Source: Streptomonospora mangrovi (GTDB lineage Bacteria > Actinomycetota > Actinomycetes > Streptosporangiales > Streptosporangiaceae). From it: a DNA stretch of 52,428 bases. The stretch is from assembly GCF_027604915.1 (NCBI RefSeq), contig NZ_JAJAQC010000053.1:1-52428 (forward strand), in the 5' to 3' direction. The position numbers and the translations under genes are program-made. Shown here one piece after another: positions 8,700 through 16,700 of this stretch (position 1 is its first letter; the number at the start of each line of letters is the position of its first letter). The notes below the pieces were generated by a model. It saw only the letters and a list, made by a program, of their open reading frames with translations, was not told the origin of the DNA and ran no database searches.

Positions 8700-9110
8700 C
8701 TACTCCGGTGTCGGGTCCGCGAACCGGGCCCGGGCCGCCTCGGCGGACGGGGTGAAGAAGTTGACCAGGTTGCCGTCGGGGTCCCGGACGAGGAGTGAGC
8801 GGTTGCCCCACGGCATGTCCGTCGGCTCGTTGACGACGTCGGCCACGACGTCCCGGAGCGCCCGGTAGGTCGCGTCGACGTCCTCGACCAGGAAGTCCAG
8901 CGCGACGCTGCGGTTGGCGCGGGCCTCGGCGACGCCCTCGCCGAGCAGCGGCACCGTCGCCGAAGCGGCGAGCGCGAGCGTGCCCGAGGGGGTGCGCAGC
9001 TCGGCGAACATCGGGTGGAGGCGCGCGGCGCCGATGCTGGTGGCCGTTTCGTAGAACGCCACCAGGGCGTCCAGGTCGTCGGTGAAGATCCGGGTGGCTG
9101 CCAGTCGCAT
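8700..9110 (-). CDS. VOC (glyoxalase/bleomycin-resistance fold) protein
   Basis: This 136-residue single-module protein of the vicinal oxygen chelate superfamily contains TRIFTDDLDALVAFYETATS, SVALDFLVEDVDATYRAL and the closing motif GNRSLLVRDPDGNLVNFFTP. Members are dioxygenases, isomerases or drug-binding resistance proteins, and the role here is unassigned. GAGGAGA precedes the ATG by 6 nt. It is divergent from a WYL regulator gene whose start is 116 bp away, and the pair is probably coregulated. Confidence 0.88.
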   Translation of the reverse strand: MRLAATRIFTDDLDALVAFYETATSIGAARLHPMFAELRTPSGTLALAASATVPLLGEGVAEARANRSVALDFLVEDVDATYRALRDVVADVVNEPTDMPWGNRSLLVRDPDGNLVNFFTPSAEAARARFADPTPE

Positions 9111-9226
9111 CGCTGTCTCTCCTCGCGGTGAGCGGGTCGGGGTGCCGGTGTGGCCCCTGTGGCCACGGGAGGCACCGTAGGCGCCAAACCGGGCGAGATC
9201 TGTCCGGTATGGGCGAGGATTGGTCC

Positions 9227-10216
9227 ATGGCCGATCCCACCGCCCGGGCGCTGCGGCTGCTGGAGCTGCTCCAGTCCGCGCCCCCGCGCACCGCCGCCGA
9301 GCTCGCCGAGCGCCTCGGCGTGGACGAGCGCACGGTGCGCCGGGACGTGGCGCGCCTGGGCGAGGCGGGGGTGCACGTCGAGGTCCTGCGCGGCAGGTAC
9401 GGCGGCTACCGGCTCGCGCCCGGCCGGCGGGTCCTGCCGATCGTGTTCAGCGGCGCGGAGGTGGTGGCGGTCTTCCTCGGGTTCACACACGCGCGGGAGT
9501 CCGCGGACGAGCCGGATACCGCCGTGCGGACCGCCCTGGCCAAGATCAAGCGGGCGATGCGGCCCGAGGACGCGGAGCGGGTGGCCGCCGCCCTCGCGGC
9601 GATGACGCGCGGCGCCCGGCGCGGCGACGTCGATCCCGACCCCGCCGTGACGCTGGCCCTCGCCGAGGCGGTGAGCCGCAGCCGGGTGGTCGAGCTGCGC
9701 TACCGCAGCGGCGAGGGCGTCCTGTCGCGGCGCAGGGTGCACCCCCGCGACCTGGTGGCGCACGCGGGCCGGTGGTACCTCGTCGCGTACGACACCGACA
9801 AGCGGGAGGAGCGCACGTTCCGCGTCGACCGGATCCGGACGGCCCGCGCGCTCGCGGAAACCTTCAGCGCGCCTCAGCGCCCCGACGCGGCGGCCCGGCT
9901 CGCCGAGCGCTTCGCCGACGCGGACTACCGCTGGCGGGTCGTGCTGCGCGTCCGCGCGACCGAGGACCACATCCGCGCCCACCTGCCGCCCAGCGTCGCC
10001 CGGCTCCGGCGCCTGGACCCCGAGGTGGACGGCGCGGACGGGTCCGCCCCGCCCTGGTACCGGGCCGAGATCCGCGCCGAGAGCCTGGACTGGATCCCGC
10101 CCGTCATCGCGGCCCTCGACCGCGCGGTGGTGATCGACCAGCCCGACGCGCTCCGCGAACGGGTGCGGACCGCCGCGACGAGGATGCTGCGAGCGGCGTC
10201 CGGCGAGGACGGGTGA
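9227..10216 (+). CDS. HTH + WYL domain transcriptional regulator (YafY family)
   Basis: The 329-residue regulator has a DeoR-type winged helix at about residues 1-60 (LLELLQSAPPRTAAELAERLG, DERTVRRDVARL, GRYGGYRLAPG). A WYL sensor domain spans about 140-225 (VVELRYRSGEGVLSRRRVHP, WYLVAYDTDKREERTFRVDRI). A WCX-like C-terminal domain follows. WYL domains sense ligands or nucleic acids. GAGGA lies 7 nt before the ATG at 9227; codons further upstream belong to the shared promoter. The divergent VOC gene is the likely target. Confidence 0.92.
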   Translation: MADPTARALRLLELLQSAPPRTAAELAERLGVDERTVRRDVARLGEAGVHVEVLRGRYGGYRLAPGRRVLPIVFSGAEVVAVFLGFTHARESADEPDTAVRTALAKIKRAMRPEDAERVAAALAAMTRGARRGDVDPDPAVTLALAEAVSRSRVVELRYRSGEGVLSRRRVHPRDLVAHAGRWYLVAYDTDKREERTFRVDRIRTARALAETFSAPQRPDAAARLAERFADADYRWRVVLRVRATEDHIRAHLPPSVARLRRLDPEVDGADGSAPPWYRAEIRAESLDWIPPVIAALDRAVVIDQPDALRERVRTAATRMLRAASGEDG

Positions 10217-10310
10217 TCGCCCGGGTGGGAGCCGGACGGCCCGCACCGTGGCGACGCGGCGGCATACCGTACATCGATCGCGCGCCTCAGAGCCTCGGCG
10301 ATCTCCCGGA

Positions 10311-11138
10311 TCAGCCGGCCGACGGCGCGTTGCGCGGCTCGGCGGTGAGGGCGGGGCGCAGGATCGCCGCGTACATGCGCGCCGACAGCCGCCGGGGCAG
10401 GACGTACTTCGTCAGGACGTCGGTGAGCACGTTCATCGCGCCGGGGACGACGTGGGCGCGCCTGCCGAGGCCGGCCAGGGCCGCGTCCGCCACGCGCGCA
10501 GGGGGCATCTTCGCGCCGCTGAGCCGGCTGAAGTCGATGCCCGGCGCGCTGTCGAGGCCCTCCGTCTGGGTCTGCCCGGGGGAGACCACCAGGACGTCGA
10601 CGCCGTCCCCCTTGAGTTCGTGGTGCAGCGCCTGGCCCAGCGACAGGACGTAGCTTTTTGCGGCCGCGTAGTTGGCCTCGTAGGGGACGGCGCTGGCCGC
10701 GATGCTGGACGACACCAGGACGATCGCCCCCCGGCCGCGCGCCGCGAACGCGCGGCCGAAGCGGTGCGCCATCCGCAGCGGCACCGCCGTGTGGAGGGTG
10801 AGGACGTCCAGTTCGTCCGCCAGCGGGTTGGCGGTGAGCGGGCCCGCGAAGTAGAACCCCGCGTTCGCGACGACGATCCCCACGTCGAGCCCGGCGACCC
10901 GCTGCCACAGGTCGTCCACCGCCCCGGGGGCGAGGAGGTCCAGCGCGAGGGGGATGTTGGCGGTGCCGTGGAGGCGGGACAGCTCCGCCGCCAGGGCCTC
11001 AAGGCGCTCCTCGCGGCGCGCCACCAGGACGACGTTGACTCCCGCGGCGGCGAGCCGGCGCGCGAACTGCTCACCGATACCCGACGACGCTCCGGTGACG
11101 ACGGCGTACTGGCCGTACTGGGTGCGGAGATCCTTCAC
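10311..11138 (-). CDS. short-chain dehydrogenase/reductase
   Basis: The 275-residue classical SDR has the NAD(P)-binding glycine motif TGASSGIGEQFA, the basic VARREERL favouring NADPH, VANAGF and VLVSSS, and the catalytic pair Tyr-x3-Lys in YEANYAAAKSYVLS. The extended C-terminus (VLTDVLTKYVLPRRLSARMYAAIL) resembles the DltE/YqjQ-like branch. The substrate is unknown. The GTG start, giving MKDLRTQYGQYAVVTG, fits the family N-terminus; its ribosome site is weak. The TetR gene 138 bp away in the opposite direction probably regulates it. Confidence 0.9.
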   Translation of the reverse strand: MKDLRTQYGQYAVVTGASSGIGEQFARRLAAAGVNVVLVARREERLEALAAELSRLHGTANIPLALDLLAPGAVDDLWQRVAGLDVGIVVANAGFYFAGPLTANPLADELDVLTLHTAVPLRMAHRFGRAFAARGRGAIVLVSSSIAASAVPYEANYAAAKSYVLSLGQALHHELKGDGVDVLVVSPGQTQTEGLDSAPGIDFSRLSGAKMPPARVADAALAGLGRRAHVVPGAMNVLTDVLTKYVLPRRLSARMYAAILRPALTAEPRNAPSAG

Positions 11139-11212
11139 GGTGGTTTCCCGTCTGGCTGGTAGGTGGGAAGCGCAGGTGGCGACGATGGCCCGCCCGACTT
11201 CCATGCAACCGT

Positions 11213-11270
11213 TCAATAAGTCGCGCACCACCGTACTACTTCTGGAACGATGGTCAAGAAGTCGTAGGAT
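11213..11270. promoter_or_regulatory. operator-like repeats and TetR promoter
   Basis: TCAATAAGTCG (11213-11223) and TCAAGAAGTCG (11254-11264) form direct repeats 41 bp apart, about four helical turns. ACTTCT (11238-11243) and AGAAGT (11257-11262) form an inverted repeat. The -10-like TAGGAT (11265-11270) ends 6 nt before the TetR ATG, suggesting leaderless transcription. The elements would suit autoregulation by TetR plus control of the divergent SDR. Confidence 0.5.
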
Positions 11271-11276
11271 GGCGCC

Positions 11277-11891
11277 ATGGCCCGGACCGGACGACCCCGC
11301 AGGTTTGACACCGCCCAGACCCTCGAACAGGCGCTCGGCATCTTCTGGGCGTCCGGCTACGGCGCGACGTCGGTCCAGGACCTGGTCGAGGGCCTGGGCG
11401 TCGAGCGCGGCAGCCTGTACGCCGCCTACGGCGACAAGCGGCGGCTGTACCTCAAGACCGTGGAGCTGTACTGGGCCGAGTACGAGCGGGCGCTGCGGTC
11501 GGCGCTCTCCAGCGTCCCCCTGCTCCCGGCCCTGCGGGAGATCCTGCTGATGGCGACGCGGCTCGGCGCCGCGGCGGCCGACCAGCGCGCCCCCCGCGGC
11601 TGCATGATGGGCAACACGGCCGTGGAGCTGGTGCCCCAGGACGACGAGGCGACGGCGTTCGTCGAGCGGTCCTTCTCCCGGTTCGTGGACATGACCGCGC
11701 ACGCCCTCGGCGAGGCGCAGGAGCGCGGCGAGGTGGTGGCGACGTCGCCGCCCGAGGCCCAGGCGCGGCTCCTCCTCGTGGTCGCCCAGGGCACGTCCCT
11801 CCTGGCGCGGACCGGGACCGAGCCGGAGGCCGCGGCCGCGGCGATCGACGCTGCGCTGGCCGGCCTCCGCCGGTCCGGTGACACCGCGTGA
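11277..11891 (+). CDS. TetR/AcrR family repressor
   Basis: The 204-residue regulator has the N-terminal TetR HTH (FDTAQTLEQALGIFWASGYGATSVQDLVEGLGVERGSLYAAYGDKR, residues 9-53). The C-terminal ligand domain includes RGCMMGNTAVEL, typical of the YxaF/LmrA-like branch that controls reductases and quinone- or drug-responsive genes. No Shine-Dalgarno sequence is seen, and a TAGGAT -10 box ends 6 nt before the ATG. The divergent SDR is the expected target. There is no evidence that it controls the secretion operon downstream. Confidence 0.92.
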   Translation: MARTGRPRRFDTAQTLEQALGIFWASGYGATSVQDLVEGLGVERGSLYAAYGDKRRLYLKTVELYWAEYERALRSALSSVPLLPALREILLMATRLGAAAADQRAPRGCMMGNTAVELVPQDDEATAFVERSFSRFVDMTAHALGEAQERGEVVATSPPEAQARLLLVVAQGTSLLARTGTEPEAAAAAIDAALAGLRRSGDTA

Positions 11892-12351
11892 CACGTGTGA
11901 GACCGGGCGGGGGAGTGCGCGGGGGCGCTCCGCGACGCCCCGCCGTGCGCCCGCCCGGGGTCGCGTGGGCCGCGGCGGGTGGAATGTCACACCCGGGACC
12001 TATGGTGAGGATCGGCCACCGGGTGTGGTGCCGCCACCGGCCGGCGCGACCTCTCTAGAGACCTAAACGCCACACCCGCCTTCCTGAACGGCGCTAGCTT
12101 CCTTTCCGGTCCAACCGCAATCCCGGCGTTGACCATGGCAGTTTCCTGAGTTTTGCTGGTATTGCCCCGATGTGCCCCAATCGCCCCTCGATCTTGAGCT
12201 GCGTCCGGGGTGCACCGTGTGCATGGACACGAAACACGGAGGAGTATTGGCGCTCGGGATCCGAAACAATGGCGCACCATAGGTATGGGGTAGACATGGT
12301 TCGGGAAAACGGCCGCCAGGGCCAGTGCTCGGGACGGGATGGGGAGGCGTG
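11892..12351. other. intergenic region before the secretion operon
   Basis: About 460 bp without a convincing gene. It contains an inverted repeat CACACCCGG/CCGGGTGTG (11988-11996, 12019-12027) that may be the tetR terminator, a perfect palindrome TCTCTAGAGA (12052-12061), and a -35-like TTGACC (12129-12134) without a good -10 at normal spacing. The stretch 12060-12300 is clearly less G+C-rich than its surroundings, as expected for a promoter region. The operon promoter probably lies here, but I cannot place it. A 60-codon open frame ending at 12352 lacks a ribosome site. Confidence 0.45.
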
Positions 12352-13323
12352 ATGGCTCGCAAGCCGACCGCGCGGCGCGGCGGCCGACCCGCTGAGGACT
12401 CCGCCGACGCGGACCTCTACGAGTTCGGCGACCCTCCGCAGCGCAGCCGGCGGCTCCGCGCCGGCTCGGGCGGGCGCTGGTGGGTGTGGATCGGGCGCGC
12501 CGTGCTGTGGGCGTTCATCATCGTCGTCATCTTCAACGGCGTCTGGCAGCCGCTGCGCAACGGGTTCGCCCAGCCCTCCGCCGACGAGGAACCCGCCGCC
12601 GAGCAGCCCGCCTTCCCCGAGACCGCCGCCGCCGGGTTCGCCCTGCGCTTCGCCGACGTCTACCTCAACACCGGCGGCCTCGCGGGCCAGGAGCGCGCCG
12701 AGGCGCTGGCCGCCTACGTCCCCGAGGGCCGCGCCACCGAGTTCACCGTCGAGGACTCCGAGTTGACCGGCGAGAACCTTGGCGTGGTGGGGGTCGACGT
12801 CCGCGACGACCACAACGCCGTCGTCACCCTGAGCGCCGACGTCAACGGCGCCCCCATGAGCCTGGACGTCCCCGTCTACGCCGCCGACTCCGACAGCCTT
12901 GTGATCTCCGGGCCGCCCGCCCTGCTCGCCAGCCCGAGCCGGGCCGACCTCCCCGCGCCCGAGTCCGCCGAGACCGACACCGCCGTCCGCGACGAACTGG
13001 TGCCGCGCCTGGAGCGGTTCTTCGCGGCCTACGCCGAGGACCCCGGCTTCCTGTCCGACTTCGTGGAGCCCGGCGCCCGGATCGAGCAGTTGCCGCCCGA
13101 CACCCTGGAATTCGCCGAACTGTCCGATATCGCCGTACCCGTCGACGGTTCGGGGGATGATGATGGACGACAGGTCACGGCCACCGTGGTGTGGCGGCTG
13201 GCCGGTTCCGACGAGTCCACCCCCGCCGAGCTGACCCAGACCTATGAGCTGACCGTCGTCCGCGACGGCGAGACCTGGTATGTCCGAGACATCCAAGGAG
13301 CCCCGCAGTCGTTCGGCGAGTGA
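12352..13323 (+). CDS. TcpC-family conjugal transfer protein (VirB8-like)
   Basis: The 323-residue protein starts after GGGGAGG. It has a basic, probably disordered cytoplasmic N-terminus of about 38 residues, one membrane helix (WVWIGRAVLWAFIIVVIFNGVW, about 40-61), and two extracytoplasmic NTF2-like domains. These lie at about 85-185 (FALRFADVYLNTG to VPVYAADSDSLVI) and about 215-323 (LERFFAAYAED to ETWYVRDIQGAPQSFGE). This is the layout of TcpC of pCW3 and ConB/Orf13 of ICEBs1/Tn916, VirB8-like assembly factors of the Gram-positive type IV channel. It is the first gene of the operon. Confidence 0.82.
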   Translation: MARKPTARRGGRPAEDSADADLYEFGDPPQRSRRLRAGSGGRWWVWIGRAVLWAFIIVVIFNGVWQPLRNGFAQPSADEEPAAEQPAFPETAAAGFALRFADVYLNTGGLAGQERAEALAAYVPEGRATEFTVEDSELTGENLGVVGVDVRDDHNAVVTLSADVNGAPMSLDVPVYAADSDSLVISGPPALLASPSRADLPAPESAETDTAVRDELVPRLERFFAAYAEDPGFLSDFVEPGARIEQLPPDTLEFAELSDIAVPVDGSGDDDGRQVTATVVWRLAGSDESTPAELTQTYELTVVRDGETWYVRDIQGAPQSFGE

Positions 13324-13370
13324 TCGCCGCACCACCCCGGCAGGGCTCGAAGCCAAGGAGAAGAAGCACC

Positions 13371-13409
13371 ATGCAGCACAGATGTGAGACGCGAGGGGAC
13401 GGCGACTGA
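13371..13409 (+). CDS. possible 12-residue leader peptide
   Basis: ATG at 13371 is preceded by a strong AAGGAG and opens a 12-codon frame encoding MQHRCETRGDGD. Its TGA overlaps the ATG of the following gene (TGATG at 13407-13411). The strong ribosome site and exact overlap suggest translational coupling, with the short peptide guiding ribosomes to the small membrane protein. The alternative is that the AAGGAG is incidental and the weaker GAGGGGA is used directly. No homology can be claimed for so short a peptide. Confidence 0.35.
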   Translation: MQHRCETRGDGD

Positions 13410-13714
13410 TGCTCCCCCTGCTCTCCAGTCTCACGCACGCGGCTCTGGACGTCGCGGCCCCTCTCGCGCTGGCGGCCACCGAGGACGCCCCCGACACCTC
13501 GGGGCTCGCCGACTTCCTGCGTGGCTTCTTCGGGCCGCTGTTCCTGGTGATCGTGTCGGTCGTCGCGATCTTCTTCCTGTTCACCAGGGAGATCACCCGG
13601 TTCGCGCAATTCATCATCCTGGCGATCTTCATCGGGATCGTCTTCTACGTGCCCGGGATCATCGAGGTCACCGCCGTGGCCATCGCGCGAGCAATGGGCG
13701 TCTCGACCGAGTAG
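13409..13714 (+). CDS. small two-helix membrane protein of the secretion operon
   Basis: The 101-residue protein has an N-terminal hydrophobic stretch ending in an Ala-rich region (LALAATEDAPD), which may be a signal sequence. Two strong helices follow: FFGPLFLVIVSVVAIFFLF (about 41-59) and FAQFIILAIFIGIVFYVPGI (about 66-85). Position and shape match the small membrane subunit between TcpC and TcpE in Tn916-like systems, and loosely VirB2/TrbC-type proteins. I do not recognise a specific family. It is followed after 12 nt by the giant TcpE-like gene. Confidence 0.7.
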   Translation: MLPLLSSLTHAALDVAAPLALAATEDAPDTSGLADFLRGFFGPLFLVIVSVVAIFFLFTREITRFAQFIILAIFIGIVFYVPGIIEVTAVAIARAMGVSTE

Positions 13715-13726
13715 GAGGCCGGAGAC

Positions 13727-16700
13727 GTGGACCTGCCCACGTACACCAACATCTGGCGTATCGAGAAAAGGCTGTACAAGCTCTACGATTTCCGGCTGCC
13801 GCAGCCGGTCTCGGTCGTCTACCTTGGTGTTCTCCTGGGCGTGTTCGCCGTCTGGCTGACTCTGATGGTGCTGCTCGGCGTCCCCGCCGAGACCCCCTGG
13901 CACGTCGTGTGGCTGGTGCCGCCCTTCGTCATCGCCTTCCTGGCCACCAGGCCGGTGATCGAGGGCAAGCGCCTCAGCGAACTCGTCGTCTCCCAGGTCC
14001 GCTACGTCACCGAGGCCCGGGTCTACACCCGGCTGGCGCCCGAGCGCGAGCCGGGTGAGGTCCGTGTCACCGTCCGGGTGTGGCACCGCGACCCCGCGGC
14101 GGGGCCGCTGCCCGCACCCGGCAAGCGCGCGGCGCGTTCGGCCGCCCAGGCGGCCGAACGCGGGCGCGCACGCCGCCGCGACCGCGCCGCCGAGGCGCCC
14201 GTGTCCACCCCCGCGCCCCGGCGCACCGCCCGCCAGGCGCCGTCGCTGGAGGAGGTGCTGCCCGCGTCGCCCAACGGCAGCGGCGCGCGGGCGCACGCCG
14301 GTTCGGGACCGGCCGACCTCCCCGACCCCGCGCCGCTGTGGAACGGCGAGCAGGCCGCCGCGTCCGGCCCTCGTGAGGACTACGAGAAGCACGAGGAATA
14401 CGAGAAGTACGACGAGGCCGCCAACTGGCGGGCCGCCGACCCCTACGTCCCGGCCGAACCCCCGCCCTCGGTGCGCGAGCGGGTCGCCGAGCGTGAGGCG
14501 GCGTTCGGTGGCGGTGCCGAGCGCGAGCCGTGGGAGTGGGAGCCCGCGGAGCCGCGCGCGGCCGGCGCCGGCCGGCGGGACCGGGTCGAGCACGCCGACG
14601 GCCTCGACGAGGACGACCTTCGCGACGACGACCTCCGCGAGGCGGAGCGTGAGGCGGCGTTCGATGGCGGTGCCGAGCGCGAGCCGTGGGAGTGGGAGCC
14701 CGCAAAGCCGCACGCGGCCGGCGCCGGCCGGCGGGACCGGGTCGAGCACGCCGACGGCCTCGACGAGGACCGCCTCCGCGAAGCGGAGTTCTGGTCCGAG
14801 CGCCGCAACGGCTTCCGCCCCGAGCGCGCCGCCGGCGCCGAGGCCGCCCCGGCACGCGGCCGCCGCGCCGAGACCGAACCGGAACCCGAGCCCGAAGCGT
14901 TCGCCGCCGCGGCCGAGCCCTGGCCGCTGCCCGAGGCCGACGACGACTTCCCGGCCCGCGAGCGCGAATCCCTCGACCAGCGGCGGGAGTGGGAGCGCGA
15001 CTACGACCGCGACCGCGACCGCGACCGCGCCGCGCCCCGGCGCGGCATGGGCAAGAAGGTCCTCAACTACTTCGGCTTCGCCCTGGACAAGCCGGCCGCC
15101 GGCTCCGCCGCCGACCGCGCCCGGCGCGACCCCGGCGCCGGCCGCGGGCACCGCCCGGCGCGCGGACACACCGGTCCCATTCCCGGCGCCGCCCGCACCC
15201 CGGCCGAACTCGCCGCGCACCTCGCCGACTACACCGACGAGCGGTCCCCCGACCACGGCGTCCGGCCGGACCAGGCGGACCGGACGGGCTCCGAGCCCGC
15301 GACCGGCCACACGGACCGGCTGGAGACCGAGCCCGCCGCCGACCACACCGACCGGCCGGACCCCGCCTCCGCCACCGGCTACGCCGTGCCCGAGCGCGCG
15401 CCGCAGCGCGTCGAGGACCAGGCCACGCCGCTCTTCGCCCCCGCCGACCCCGGCGCCGAGTCCGCCGCGCCGGCCGAACCCGCGCCCGACCGGGGCACCA
15501 CCGCGCGCCGCCGCGCCGAGGAGATGATGGCGGCGCCGCCCACCCCCGCCGAGGCCCCGCGCGGCCGCGGCACCGACCCCGCCGCGCGCCCGTTGGCCGA
15601 CGCCGGCGAGCCGGAGGCGGCCGAACCCCGGCGGTCCCGCGACCCCGATGCCGCGGACGCCCGTCAGCCGTCACGCCACCCCGAAGCCGCGGACGCCTCC
15701 CAACCGTCCCGCGCCGAGGACGCCGACACGCGTTCCGGTGCGTTCGGCCGCGCCCGCCCGTGGGAGCGCCGGGAGCGGCCCGCCGCCACCGGTTCCGCCC
15801 GCGACCGCGCCGCCGGCGACGACACCGCGTCCGCCGCCGACCGCCCCGGCCCGCAGCGCCGCCTGCGCGGCCGTATCCAGGGCGTCCTGGTCACGCGCCG
15901 CCTCGAACGCGAACGCGACGCCGCCGAAACCGCGTCGGGAGTTGAGCAGGCCCCCGCCGAGCACGACACCGAGCGCGCCCGCGAACGCGCGCGGGCCGCA
16001 GAGCCGCCGCCGCGCGCCAAGGCTCAGGGGCTCGGCGCCCCCGAGTCCGCCGACGCCACCGAAACCCCCGGGCCCGCTGAGACCGGCCGCCCGTCGCTGC
16101 GCGCCCGCCGCCTCCAACAGCGTCCGCACGCCGCACCGTGGGACCTCCCCACCCCGCTCGACAGCGCCGCCGCCGAGCAGCGTGCCCAGCAGGAGGGGGC
16201 GCCCGCCGAGCGCCCGGCACCGGAGGCGGAACGCGCCCAGGAGGACCGTGAGCAGGGTGCCCCCGCCGAGCCGGGCGAGGCGAAGCCGCACCTCCAACTC
16301 GACCACGGCACGGGCGAGCACGAGAGCCTGTCCGAGGTCATCCGGGTGTTCTCGGCGCCGCCGGGCACCGCCGGAGCCGTCGACCAGCCTGCGGTCCGAG
16401 ACGACGAGGACGCTGCTGCGGAACGGGAGCCGGAGGCCGCCACCGAGGTCGAGGCCGAGGTCACCGCGCCGGACACCTATGCCGAGGACGCCCAGCCCCC
16501 CGCCGCCCGCGCCGCCGCCGAGGCCGCGGCCGAGCCCGAGGACGACACCAAGCCCCCGCTGCAACTGGACCACGGCACGGGCGAGCACGAGAGCCTGTCC
16601 GAGGTCACCCGCGCCCTGTCGACGGGAACCGGCGAACCGGAACGCCAGGGTTCCGCCGCCCTCCCGGTCCAGGACGACCGGGAGGAGTCCGCCCGCCCGA

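Noticed and set aside
12170-12352. 60-codon frame ending in overlap with the TcpC start
   Set aside because: No ribosome site at any ATG, composition like the surrounding intergenic DNA, and the main gene has its own strong GGGGAGG. The overlap is probably chance.
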